Shown here one piece after another: positions 35,901 to 43,872 of a DNA stretch of 64,000 nt (within the stretch, counting starts at the first letter, position 1; each line of letters opens with the position of its first letter). Source of the stretch: Flavitalea plasmicola. Lineage in GTDB: Bacteria; Bacteroidota; Bacteroidia; Chitinophagales; Chitinophagaceae. Made by a program: the position numbers and the translations under genes. The DNA lies in NCBI RefSeq assembly GCF_030546645.1, contig NZ_JAUOTO010000005.1, forward strand, positions 558,001-622,000, written 5' to 3'. The notes beneath the pieces were generated by a model, which was not told where the DNA came from, made no database searches, and worked only from the letters and a program-made list of their open reading frames with translations.

Positions 35901-36341
35901 TATGCAGGGATACAACTGGATCTGTTTGTGCAATTGGTAAAACAGTTGGGGACAAATATTTTGGGTAGTTCTTTACCGCCCCCCGGAACGATGAACAATC
36001 AGCCTGTTGAAATATTGACAAGGTGGCAGCACCCTGGTGATCACAGTAATGTTCAACAATTCACTACGGGTTTTGGCCCTGCCGGTGATGCTTTCAATAT
36101 AGTTGGTTTGAGCGAAGCTGGCTATACGGACGCTTCATTTGCCCGGATAAAAAATCTGTCATTATCCTATCAATTACCTAAAATATGGATAAATAAAACG
36201 CACCTGCAGGGCTGTCAGCTCTATTTCCAGGGACAAAATCTCTTTACGATTACACATTTTAGAGGTTCCGACCCAGAGACGCAGGGAAAGGCTCTTCCTC
36301 CTATGAAAGTATTTACTATAGGTGCGCGCATATCTATTTGA
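32946..36341 (+). CDS. SusC/RagA-type TonB-linked outer-membrane protein with STN domain
   Basis: A 1131-residue transporter. A signal peptide (LTLIMLVAFVLHAGARGTAQ) precedes an STN domain (LSVSNMPLEKVCKEIEKQTGYSF, DINETLREVFDKLPFTYQV), a carboxypeptidase-regulatory-like domain (VSGVVLTEQGQPLSGASVTVK), the plug (LRGQNSIPSD, DGVPFNSG, VLKDADATAIYGSRGANGVILIT) and a barrel with GITGND and the RRDGSSHFG motif. It forms one operon with FecR upstream and SusD downstream. From about 33,600 on the sequence is clearly more AT-rich than the 5' part, which suggests exchange of the plug and barrel part by recombination. The substrate is unknown, but RagAB-type pairs import oligopeptides. Confidence 0.96.
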   Translation: MKYIFHEPTAYCRWRKCLLIMRLTLIMLVAFVLHAGARGTAQTVTLSVSNMPLEKVCKEIEKQTGYSFVYTRDMNRVTQLVSVNIEHADINETLREVFDKLPFTYQVIDKVIVVNTAKPSISSAAVITASSPEPSFKVSGVVLTEQGQPLSGASVTVKSTKHVVLTNTRGEFSLVVSDKDELIITYVGYAPQTVLIKDGTTIQVRLAIAKNELDAMVIKGYYSTNNRLNTGNVSTVKAEDIQKQPVTDPLHALEGRVPGLYIQQASGLPGSYSTILLRGQNSIPSDFKPVTLNDPLFIVDGVPFNSGTLTNPNIGGGPLGGELSPLSRGDGLSPFNSLNPADIESIDVLKDADATAIYGSRGANGVILITTKKGRAGPTRIDVDIFTGFSKPARLFKLLNTQQYLEMRHEAFRNDQAALQATFPDFVYTPNPNSDYDLTYWDTTRYTDWQKVLVGNNAHFSNAQVSLSGGNMNTQFVVSGGYSNQGTVFPGSYGDTKVSIHSNLTHTSSDQRLRLQLTTGYTNENNNLPRGDLTSYIFLPPNAPKIYDGNGNLNWEIKNGAGTWSNPLAENYNKAKAISDNLISNLVLGYRIFKDLQISSSFGYNRSQMNQSLLTFGDHIRPPTTDNNYARNNIFAINDRKTWIVEPQVNYHHQTGELKIEALIGSTLQESIQTGTSQAVNNFISDALVVNPAAGADFSKPQYIYTQYKYTALYGRLGLDWDQKYLLNLTARRDGSSHFGPGKQFGNFGAAGVAWIFSSEKFMAGRMSWLSFGKLRASYGITGNDNLTDYQFLNTYSVNNQTYQGTITLSPTQITNPYYAWEENKKLEGGLELGFFKDRVMTTVSYYRNRTENQLVGYPLPYITGFNTVQYNLPAVIQNTGLELTLRAEIVKSADFKWSSSFNISFPKNKLVAYPGLATSSYRRQYVVGQSLFVRYMYTYLGVDPQSGIYTYASNNGNGKPQDGIDYILKPVTQSLYGGWQNTFNYAGIQLDLFVQLVKQLGTNILGSSLPPPGTMNNQPVEILTRWQHPGDHSNVQQFTTGFGPAGDAFNIVGLSEAGYTDASFARIKNLSLSYQLPKIWINKTHLQGCQLYFQGQNLFTITHFRGSDPETQGKALPPMKVFTIGARISI

Positions 36342-36361
36342 GTTTATTAAATATTCATAAA

Positions 36362-37771
36362 ATGATTAGTATACATAATAATATTAAATTATCATTGCTA
36401 TTTCTTTTTATTTTTCAGGGGTGCAGAAAATTTGTAACAGTAGATCCTCCGATCACTAAATTGATTTCAACCAGCGTATTTGCCAGTGATGCAAGTGCAA
36501 CATCTGCACAGTTAGCAGTATACGCTTCTATGATTAATGAATCTTACAATATGGCCTTTAATTGTGGGCTTTTAAGTGATGAACTTAAGAATTATTCTAA
36601 TAATCCGCAGCAAAAAAGAGTATACATAAACAACTTGGATGCAATTACTCAGGAACGAACTGGCCCTTGGATACGCGCCTACAATTATATTTATAATGAA
36701 AATGCTCTTATTGAGGGGCTTAGGTCTACAGAAGGCGTGAGTAATGCTGCAAAGCTGCAACTACAAGGAGAGGCTAAGTTTATTCGTGCATTCTGGAATT
36801 TTTATTTAGTCAATTGTTATGGTGATGTACCTCTTGTTACAAGTACCGATTATAAGATCAATAGTACAATGCGCCGTATTTCCAAAACGGACGTATACAA
36901 ACAAATAGTCGCAGATTTGACTGACGCTGCAAGTACGTTAAACAGTCAGTTTGTAGACCTCACCGATTCTATGTCAACAGATGAAAGGGTAAGACCTACG
37001 AAGGCTGCAGCCCAGGCTCTATTGGCAAGGGTATACTTGTATCTTGGAAAATATGAGCAGGCGGAAGCTTTGGCATCGGCGGTGATCAATAATAGCGACG
37101 TTTTTCAGTTGTTAAATGATTTGAATTTGGTATTTCTGAAAAATAGCGCTGAAGCTATCTGGCAGCTTCAAATACCTTTGCCTTCGGGATATAATACTCC
37201 AGATGGAACTAGATTTATATTGAATAGCGCTCCACAAAGCGTATCGATAAGTTCAACACTGCTGGATAGTTTTGAACAAGGGGATTTAAGAAGGTCGTTA
37301 TGGGTCAGAGATACTGTTTTTAGTGGTAAAACCTACTCCTATGCGTATAAATATAAGGTATTTTCATCATCCGACATCTCTGAATATGTGATGATGTTGC
37401 GCCTTGGGGAACAGTTTTTGATAAGAGCAGAAGCAAGAGCTGAGCAAGGAAATTTGACGGGGTCGAATAGTGCTCAATCTGATTTGGATACTATTCGTAA
37501 AAGAGCAGGCCTGCCGGTTTATTCGGGCGCTATAGACAGATCTTCTTTGCTTAATGCCATTTTACATGAGCGGAAGGTAGAACTCTTTACGGAATGGGGA
37601 CATAGATGGTTTGACCTGATACGGGCAGAAAAAATAAATGATGTAATGGGGAAAGTTACGCCCTTAAAGGGGGGAGTCTGGAATAGTGACGGGCATCAGG
37701 CACTATTCCCCATTCCACGAAGCGAAATTATTAAGGATTATAATTTGTTGCAAAATCCTGGCTATCAATAA
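36362..37771 (+). CDS. SusD/RagB-family outer-membrane lipoprotein
   Basis: A 469-residue lipoprotein from ATG 36362. A TTG at 36338 is open in frame but overlaps the SusC stop. The lipobox is IFQGC (Cys21), followed by RKFVTVDPP. C-terminal SusD signatures are intact: LRLGEQFLIRAEARAEQGN, DTIRKRAGLP, ERKVELFTEWGHRWFDLIRAEK and LFPIPRSEIIKDYNLLQNPGY. It is the surface lid of the SusC encoded upstream. The gene is AT-rich like the SusC barrel part. Its transcript ends at a hairpin (37864-37900) that also serves the peptide gene on the other strand. Confidence 0.95.
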   Translation: MISIHNNIKLSLLFLFIFQGCRKFVTVDPPITKLISTSVFASDASATSAQLAVYASMINESYNMAFNCGLLSDELKNYSNNPQQKRVYINNLDAITQERTGPWIRAYNYIYNENALIEGLRSTEGVSNAAKLQLQGEAKFIRAFWNFYLVNCYGDVPLVTSTDYKINSTMRRISKTDVYKQIVADLTDAASTLNSQFVDLTDSMSTDERVRPTKAAAQALLARVYLYLGKYEQAEALASAVINNSDVFQLLNDLNLVFLKNSAEAIWQLQIPLPSGYNTPDGTRFILNSAPQSVSISSTLLDSFEQGDLRRSLWVRDTVFSGKTYSYAYKYKVFSSSDISEYVMMLRLGEQFLIRAEARAEQGNLTGSNSAQSDLDTIRKRAGLPVYSGAIDRSSLLNAILHERKVELFTEWGHRWFDLIRAEKINDVMGKVTPLKGGVWNSDGHQALFPIPRSEIIKDYNLLQNPGYQ

Positions 37772-37863
37772 GTATATTTTTTAGCTACTTCTAGATTCGA
37801 AAGATGGCGTGAGTTATTTATACGAGATGAACAAACCGATGTGTTGACCAATAGTTTCAAAAG

Positions 37864-37900
37864 AAGAGGTTTCTCCTCTGGATAAGAAAAGAAACCTCTT
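37864..37900. terminator. bidirectional terminator hairpin
   Basis: AAGAGGTTTC (37864-37873) and GAAACCTCTT (37891-37900) form a perfect 10-bp stem with a 17-base loop. It lies between the convergent SusD and peptide genes. Neither side has a long T-run, so it may be only partly effective. Confidence 0.6.
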
Positions 37901-37909
37901 GAGATCTAC

Positions 37910-38209
37910 TTATTCATTGTTGTATCTTGCTAGGGTTTTGCAGTTTGTTCCACTCCCTTGTGTATACAGAGTCAACTTAGTTGTACCTGTGACTCCGGGA
38001 CTTGTGATATAAAAACATTTTACCGCTTGGGCTGGAGTAACTTGGCAAGATGTTGCGAATGGCGCTTGTAAACAATGGTGTGTGGCAGGAGTAGATCCAG
38101 TATAATACCATAGTTGGCGAGGTTGTACACGGTGCGATTTTGCCGCGGCTATACCCGCAATAGCAAGCAAAGCAGTTGTAGCACCTAGGAATATTCTTGA
38201 ACGTTTCAT
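37910..38209 (-). CDS. small exported Cys-containing peptide, family B member 2
   Basis: A 99-residue protein: MKRS, a hydrophobic signal-like stretch (IFLGATTALLAIAGIAAA), KSHR, then QLWYYTG, HHCLQAPFATSC, VKCFYITSPG, TTKLTLYT, NCKTLARYNNE. The mature region has four Cys and roughly a dozen Ser/Thr. It is the intact sister of the broken gene at 39913-40211 that directly follows the LanKC gene, and a sister of 12012-12314. The TSPG and APFAT blocks are the most conserved. It faces the SusD gene tail-to-tail. The high Thr/Ser/Cys content would suit lanthionine-type crosslinks, but disulphides are equally possible in an exported peptide. Confidence 0.75.
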   Translation of the reverse strand: MKRSRIFLGATTALLAIAGIAAAKSHRVQPRQLWYYTGSTPATHHCLQAPFATSCQVTPAQAVKCFYITSPGVTGTTKLTLYTQGSGTNCKTLARYNNE

Positions 38210-38525
38210 AATGATAAAATACTTTTATAAATCAAAAAGTATCAAAAACTTTGGTAAAAAAAATGGATGTTTAATATCGGCATTTATTGATAGTGCACTA
38301 TCTGGGAACCGACAACTTATATGCAAAATAAGCTCCTCTGGTTTGCTATTCAATCCAATTTATATCCTATTTGTAGAATTTCGGACTTTAAGTCGGAGAA
38401 TAGTTCATTGCGACAAGATGCGGTGGTAATTTATAGTCTATTCGGATAGTTTTTCTTATGAATTGGAGTGTTTCTTTTTATTAGGAGAAAAAATTTAGAC
38501 TAATAGTATTAAAAAAGGAATTTGT
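38210..38525. other. divergent intergenic region, peptide gene and TlpA gene
   Basis: AT-rich non-coding DNA with the promoters of the minus-strand peptide gene and the plus-strand TlpA-like gene. No clear -7 element or repeat was picked. Confidence 0.4.
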
Positions 38526-39896
38526 ATGAAATTGATCAGTTTGTTGTTAATTGGAGTGCTTCCATTCATTCATACCTTTAGCCAGGATAAAGAAGATTCT
38601 GAATATCCCCAGATTGGAAAATTGATGCCTGATTTTGAACTTACGAATATTGTCAATTTCGAAAAAAAAGAAATGCGAAGGGATGATTTCAAAGGCAAAT
38701 GGCTGATTTTAGATTTTTGGAACCGAACCTGTGGTGCCTGTGTGGCAAGCTTTCCAAGGATGAATAAACTTCAGCAAGTGCTTGGAGATCACGTTCAGGT
38801 AATGCTAGTAGGTATTCAGGATCGGGAGAATCAGATACAGAAAATATACTCAAAATTTAAAGTTCACGAGGATCTTATATTGCCCTGCGCCTTTGATTCT
38901 TTAGTTCCCAGACGATTTGATATATTAATAGCTCCCCATATTATTCTGCTGGATGATAAAGGTATAGTTCGTTGTGTAACATCCTCGGTACGCATCGAAG
39001 ATATGAAGGATTTTCTAGCGGGGAATAGTCCTGAAATGCCGAAGCCCCCTGCCAACATGGGGGAGGAAGAAAAAGAAACACGCATTCCTTACGATTCTGA
39101 AAAACCATTTTTGATTGCGGGCAATGGTGGGCGAGATTCTGATTTTTTATTCCGGTCAGTGTTTTCAGTCTTTAATGTAAAAGAACAACATTTTACTTTG
39201 GAGGGAGATATTGACAATCATAAAGATAAAGGATGTTTTCAGGTTTTGGGGGTAGATATACCAACGCTATTTAATTATGCTTATTTTGGCGCTTGCTGTG
39301 GATGGGATAGTAAGGATACGTCCCATTACGGGAAGGTATATCAACATCTAATTTTACAGATTAAGGATACCTCCCGGTTTAAGCCGATCTTTAAAAACGG
39401 GCAGTATACGGATTTATATTCATATAGCCTGATAATGCCCTCTGCCAGTTGTACAAAGGAGAAGTTACAGCAAGCTATGCAACGGGATTTAGCGACTTAT
39501 TTTGGATACGAAACTATTCTTGAAAACAGGCCTTGCCCTTATTTGAAGTTAGTAGCAGCCCCAGGCACCTTGGAAAAGCTAAGAACTAAAGGAGGTGCAA
39601 GGTCATGGGAATCGATACGGCATGCCGGTTTTATAGCAAGAAACATATCCTTTAAAGACTTCCTTAGTTGGCTAGATTCTAATATTTCGGATAAGTGGTA
39701 TTGGGAGGACGAAACAGGCTTAAAAGGGAACATAGACATTGATTTGGACTGTATCCCTTCTAATCTAGGGGACCTGAGAAAAGCTCTCCAGCGAAATGGA
39801 TTGGATCTTGTAGGAGCAAAAAAAGATATGCAGGCTCTGGTGATAAGAGACGGAGGGAAGTCTCCGACTCAAAAGGATTTGGTAGAGGCTCGTTAA
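38526..39896 (+). CDS. TlpA-type thioredoxin-fold protein with DUF3738-like C-terminal domain
   Basis: A 456-residue exported protein (signal peptide MKLISLLLIGVLPFIHTFSQ). Residues 30-160 are a redoxin domain with the active-site motif CGAC (Cys69 and Cys72 in NRTCGACVASFP). The second half resembles DUF3738/TIGR03435 proteins: ISFKDFLSWLDSNISDKW, DETGLKGNIDIDLDC and LRKALQRNGLDLVGAKKDMQALVI. It would reduce or exchange disulphides in the periplasm. TlpA proteins of this layout often accompany SusC/SusD loci in Chitinophagaceae. Here it lies next to Cys-containing peptides and across from a MauE/thioredoxin pair, which hints at a redox role for the peptides. Confidence 0.85.
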   Translation: MKLISLLLIGVLPFIHTFSQDKEDSEYPQIGKLMPDFELTNIVNFEKKEMRRDDFKGKWLILDFWNRTCGACVASFPRMNKLQQVLGDHVQVMLVGIQDRENQIQKIYSKFKVHEDLILPCAFDSLVPRRFDILIAPHIILLDDKGIVRCVTSSVRIEDMKDFLAGNSPEMPKPPANMGEEEKETRIPYDSEKPFLIAGNGGRDSDFLFRSVFSVFNVKEQHFTLEGDIDNHKDKGCFQVLGVDIPTLFNYAYFGACCGWDSKDTSHYGKVYQHLILQIKDTSRFKPIFKNGQYTDLYSYSLIMPSASCTKEKLQQAMQRDLATYFGYETILENRPCPYLKLVAAPGTLEKLRTKGGARSWESIRHAGFIARNISFKDFLSWLDSNISDKWYWEDETGLKGNIDIDLDCIPSNLGDLRKALQRNGLDLVGAKKDMQALVIRDGGKSPTQKDLVEAR

Positions 39897-39912
39897 CCTG
39901 GGGGTTTTCTTT

Positions 39913-40211
39913 CTATTCAGCGTTGTGTCTTGCTACGGTTAAGAGGAATTCTGCAGTCTCCTGTCGTATGTCAATCTAGTAGAGCCGATAGTTCCTAGGA
40001 TTGTAATGTAAAAACATTTTACACCCGTCTCGTTTGGAGCATATGCGCAGGATGTTGCTAATGGGGATTACAGGCAATGATGTACGTTAGGAGTAGATGC
40101 AGTATAATACTATAATGCGCGCGGTTCTACACGGCGCGCTATTGCAGCAGTTACCCCTGCAATAGCAAGCAATGCGGCCGTAGCGCATAGGAAAATTATA
40201 GAACGTTTCAC
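39913..40211 (-). pseudogene. decayed family B peptide gene directly after LanKC
   Basis: Translation on the minus strand begins with GTG instead of ATG and gives VKRSIIFLCATAALLAIAGV, then EPRAL. A TAG follows where the family has the Trp of LWYY. The rest is recognisable across stops and shifts: YYTAS, HHCL, a TAA at the Gln, SPLATSC, VKCFYIT, then a frameshift and TVARHNAE before a stop. It lies 49 bases downstream of the LanKC stop on the same strand and probably was the last gene of that operon. The matching spacing of family signatures with 37910-38209 makes the identification secure. Confidence 0.75.
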
Positions 40212-40260
40212 AATCGTAAAATATTTTTGTAAATTAAAAAATTTGGTGAAGTAATTGTTA

Positions 40261-42909
40261 TTATACAGGCCACGAAGAATGAGGCCACTTATCAATGGTG
40301 TGACAACCTATTAAAAAGTATACAATACCAGCATTCCCGACGAAAAGATCTGCAGTAGAGAAGTTTGCGGCAGGGATCCATCGCAAGGAACCATCATCAT
40401 TTGTTTTGACCATATGATGCAGAAGTCCCGTTATCCAATTGGACCGTTCCAGCCATAAGGACTCCTTGAATACCCGCCAGGCTTCCAGATAGACAGTTCC
40501 TACTCCAGCAAGGCCATTACCAAGGCTGAATTCCATGTGGACAAGGTGTGGTTGAATGCTTTGAAGAATTCCTTCTGCAGCTTCTTTGTAAGATAAATCC
40601 TCGAAAAGTTCATAAGCCTTTATGAAACATAAGGCGATGCCAACCATTCCGATGCTGCTGCTGTAGATATTCGTCGTTGGGTTCGATTCACTGATCCTCC
40701 ACCATCTTTTTATGCCTTTCCTGCTTTGCCCAGCCTCCAAAAGCCAGTTGAGAGACAAAAGTGCAGATTTCCTGACACTTTCGTCATCATATTTTTTAAG
40801 AAAGGCCAGAAGGTAGAGCGTTATACCTGCGACACCCTTATCAAGACCTGTGAAAATATCCCTTTTCTTCCCTGCGTCGGTCTGTACAAACCAGGATCCT
40901 TTCTTTTCCTGGGTGCTTAGTATTTTATTGATAATTTCGGAATGCTTCGTAGTTACAAAACCTTGGTCAAGAAACGGAGCACAGTTAAAGAGTGCCATCC
41001 CTTGGCCTGCGCATCCATTTGCCAAGGTAACATTGTCGGCAATACTGTCAAAGCAGGACACCAGCAACTGGATGTTTCCATTTTCGGGAGGCAGCAATTG
41101 GTTATTAAAACCTTCCGCCATTGCCATAGCTATTCCGGCGCCGCCTGAATATAAGCCAACAGACATATTTTTGCTATTAGCAAAAAAATGGCCTCCGATG
41201 TATGTCCATCCGGCCCTATATGCCGGCAGGCAGTCCTCTATATCAAAACCAGCATCTTTTGCCTTGGCTATCAACCACAGCGGACCTGCCAGCCCTGTAT
41301 GCCATCCTTCATAGATGGCAACCTCCATCTGGGCATTGCCGATATGGGCTTCCTCCCTTTGCATCAACGACATCCAGGTTTTATTTGGGGTCATCATATC
41401 CGGGTGAACAAGTCCTCGCAGGGCTGCCTTAATGGTGTTTTCCAGTTGTGTCTCAGAAAGGAATGGAATTGATTTATTACCTGGAACATTTACCTGCCGC
41501 CTTATCCGATCGATAGTATCATGCAATTCCTGCAGAGAAGGTCTCTTTCCGGAATCCTTTTCCAGGCAGGCACTTAACATCTGCGCAAGCAGTTTTTCCC
41601 CTGTGAGATAAAAGACGGCTTCATACAGATGTCTGGGTGATTTTTCATCAAATTTGTCTGCATAAAGGTTCGTGAAAACTTCGATGGACAGCGCTCCCAG
41701 GCCATAAATGTCTTCATGTATTGTAGGGATTTCCTCCGCCAACTGTTGCGGCGACATGTAGCCTTGGGTACCAAATGAGTACGGTGGGGTCGGATATTTT
41801 TTATCTATTGACCAGGCCAACTCCATATCGATGGCCCATATCTTCCCATTTTCATCGATGAGAAAGTTGCCTGAGGTGATGTCACGGTGCACATATCCTC
41901 TTGTATGCAGTTTCTGAATGATCCTGATTATTTCCAGCAGACGGCTTATTAAGGATTGTCTTGCAGGCACCGGAAGGTCTCTCCAGCTTGAATCCCTGTA
42001 AACTTTTTCCAGCCATTGCCGCAGGGAAATACCTTTTATGAAAGCCATGGCAAGATAGGTATCATCGTATTCCACGAAATAGTCAAACACTTCCGGCATA
42101 GGGATATCATTGTGAAGCGTCTGATAAAGTTCATATTGCCATTGGAGACGATCCTGTATGTCACGGCCGTGTGTATCCACATGCATATGGCGTCGCCCTT
42201 GCTTTATAAGGCAACTCCGGATGCTCCAGAATTTCCGGAAATACAGCGCTTTCAATACATCCCCCTTGACATCCGGCTTAAGCGTAAGTAAAGGGTAATA
42301 AGCAAAGTTCAACAACTTCCTGCGAGGGTGGGGGAGTGGGGTCGTTATTTCTGCAAAGGGCCAGCCGACATAGGAAGGGGCCTGAAATGGGACATAACAT
42401 GGGTCTTGTGTCAGCTGCCCGGCTTGGTCATAAATATGTTTGACCGAGTCTCCCTGTAAGTTGGGAATCATTACGGGATTAAATGAACCATACCGCGTAT
42501 AGACAATGGCGCCCAGGTGACGGTCTGTAGGGATCACTGGGCCTTTAAAAGCTTCAGTAAGACGGATCAGTTCCTTTGCAAGAGAGGGAGTATCCTCCTC
42601 ATTTTCTTGGTAAATGCAGATCAGTTTTCCCAGATTGATATATCCAAATCCGCCCGTGAGTAGCTGGCTAATGGCGTACAGATCCCGGGGAATTTTAAAG
42701 GATGCGCCGTGTTGTAAAAGTGTGGGAATCACCGTCTCTAATATGCGGATAAATGCCTCTTTGGTTCCCGAAATGTGAATTATCCAACCCTGGGTCTTTG
42801 TAATGCTACCTACGCGCCAATAATAATTGTCCGGGACGTATTTCAACCCGAATGTTTTTAGTACTTCCCCGTAATCCGTTATTTCCTGCATAAGTGTATG
42901 GTTTTCCAT
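40261..42909 (-). CDS. class III lanthipeptide synthetase-like protein (LanKC)
   Basis: An 882-residue three-part protein. Residues 1-220 match the N-terminal region of LanKC enzymes (WIIHISGT, FKIPRDL, IYQENEEDTPSLAKEL, RYGSF), where the phosphoserine lyase is found. Residues 225-480 are a protein kinase with the catalytic loop HRDITSGN (341-348) and DME instead of DFG at 361-363. Residues 505-882 are a LanC-like toroid (YSGGAGIAMAMAEGF, NGCAGQGMAL, GNGLAGVGTVYLEAW). The Cys-Cys-His zinc site of LanC is not present, as in class III enzymes. It would phosphorylate, dehydrate and cyclise a peptide. Its gene is 2 bases from the thioredoxin gene upstream, and a broken family B peptide gene follows. 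Confidence 0.87.
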   Translation of the reverse strand: MENHTLMQEITDYGEVLKTFGLKYVPDNYYWRVGSITKTQGWIIHISGTKEAFIRILETVIPTLLQHGASFKIPRDLYAISQLLTGGFGYINLGKLICIYQENEEDTPSLAKELIRLTEAFKGPVIPTDRHLGAIVYTRYGSFNPVMIPNLQGDSVKHIYDQAGQLTQDPCYVPFQAPSYVGWPFAEITTPLPHPRRKLLNFAYYPLLTLKPDVKGDVLKALYFRKFWSIRSCLIKQGRRHMHVDTHGRDIQDRLQWQYELYQTLHNDIPMPEVFDYFVEYDDTYLAMAFIKGISLRQWLEKVYRDSSWRDLPVPARQSLISRLLEIIRIIQKLHTRGYVHRDITSGNFLIDENGKIWAIDMELAWSIDKKYPTPPYSFGTQGYMSPQQLAEEIPTIHEDIYGLGALSIEVFTNLYADKFDEKSPRHLYEAVFYLTGEKLLAQMLSACLEKDSGKRPSLQELHDTIDRIRRQVNVPGNKSIPFLSETQLENTIKAALRGLVHPDMMTPNKTWMSLMQREEAHIGNAQMEVAIYEGWHTGLAGPLWLIAKAKDAGFDIEDCLPAYRAGWTYIGGHFFANSKNMSVGLYSGGAGIAMAMAEGFNNQLLPPENGNIQLLVSCFDSIADNVTLANGCAGQGMALFNCAPFLDQGFVTTKHSEIINKILSTQEKKGSWFVQTDAGKKRDIFTGLDKGVAGITLYLLAFLKKYDDESVRKSALLSLNWLLEAGQSRKGIKRWWRISESNPTTNIYSSSIGMVGIALCFIKAYELFEDLSYKEAAEGILQSIQPHLVHMEFSLGNGLAGVGTVYLEAWRVFKESLWLERSNWITGLLHHMVKTNDDGSLRWIPAANFSTADLFVGNAGIVYFLIGCHTIDKWPHSSWPV

Positions 42910-42911
42910 AG

Positions 42912-43397
42912 TCAGAGGGTGTTAACAGAGGAAATGATCTGGCGGATGGGTGTTTCACCCATAAAAATTTCCTTTTTTATTCTGTCCGGGCCATAAGTGA
43001 CAATATAGGGGGGCGACACTTTCTTAAAATGAGCCGGGAAAAAGAATTTTGTATCCCGGCCAAGGACAATATTGGAATAGTTATACAGTTGGAATTTCTT
43101 ATTATACTCCCTCATGTTATCCAAGGGATCATTCGAGATAAAATAGAACCGAATTTGTTTCAGCGAATCCATATGCTGCAGGATTTCCTTTGTTTCTTTT
43201 TGACAATGTTCACAATCTGGACTGAAATAAATCAGCGCTATCGGAGCTCCGGCTGGAATTGCTGCTGTATTAAAATTGGTCACACTGTCGATCAGTTGCA
43301 GATCAAAGGCAGGTAATTCCTCTCCAGCTTGTTTTTTTTCCCTGGCGGCGCAACTGTATAATAAGATGAATAAAATAACAATATACCAGGATTTCAT
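42912..43397 (-). CDS. thioredoxin-like lipoprotein
   Basis: A 161-residue lipoprotein (lipobox LLYSC, Cys16) with a thioredoxin/AhpC-TSA fold. It has IALIYFSPDCEHC with active-site Cys62 and Cys65, a Lys/Glu-rich helix (QKETKEILQHMDSL) and the cis-Pro loop VSPPYIVTYG. It is anchored on the periplasmic side of a membrane. The gene sits between MauE (16-base gap) and LanKC (2-base gap). MauE proteins usually supply electrons or disulphides to a thioredoxin partner, so these two are probably a working pair. Their target could be the exported Cys-containing peptides, which is inference. Confidence 0.85.
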   Translation of the reverse strand: MKSWYIVILFILLYSCAAREKKQAGEELPAFDLQLIDSVTNFNTAAIPAGAPIALIYFSPDCEHCQKETKEILQHMDSLKQIRFYFISNDPLDNMREYNKKFQLYNYSNIVLGRDTKFFFPAHFKKVSPPYIVTYGPDRIKKEIFMGETPIRQIISSVNTL

Positions 43398-43413
43398 AAT
43401 GGGTAATTTAAGA

Positions 43414-43872
43414 TCAGGTGAATGATAAATTGTTATGACCCTCTTTTTGCTGCCGGTTGTTTAGCCAGATGGCCGCAAATACCAGGATGGTGAATAAGGT
43501 ATTAAAGTACATATGCTGGTGCCAGTTCATCTGTGAAATAATGCCGCCACAGGTGCAGGGACGGTCTGTCCGGAGCTCCACCATATAGGTAATGTATACA
43601 GTAAATATGGACATTAAGACTGCTGAACCATACAGCCCCCATTTCTGCAAACGAGGTGCGTCTTTAAAAAATGATATGAGTAACAGCAAGGAAATTATTA
43701 CTTCAATCGGGGGGATTGTATAACCTAATATCGCATAATACTGGCCAATCAACGGTGATCTTGAAAGTGCCCATCTGAAATGATGAATATCCAGGATTTT
43801 CGACATGCCTGTATAAAGAAACAGGATAATGCAAAGGCCGGAAACAATGTCAATAAAAAGTTTCTTTTTCAT
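43414..43872 (-). CDS. MauE/DoxX-family redox-associated membrane protein
   Basis: A 152-residue membrane protein with four hydrophobic helices (about 8-28, 45-68, 80-98 and 122-142). The conserved MauE features are present: [16 protein letters not shown] after helix 1, [14 protein letters not shown], and a Cys-X-Cys site in RPCTCGG (Cys106, Cys108) in a loop. MauE proteins shuttle redox equivalents across the inner membrane, as in maturation of methylamine dehydrogenase. In Bacteroidota they usually pair with a thioredoxin-like protein and small exported peptides, as here. The start overlaps the preceding gene's stop by 4 bases. Confidence 0.87.
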   Translation of the reverse strand: MKKKLFIDIVSGLCIILFLYTGMSKILDIHHFRWALSRSPLIGQYYAILGYTIPPIEVIISLLLLISFFKDAPRLQKWGLYGSAVLMSIFTVYITYMVELRTDRPCTCGGIISQMNWHQHMYFNTLFTILVFAAIWLNNRQQKEGHNNLSFT

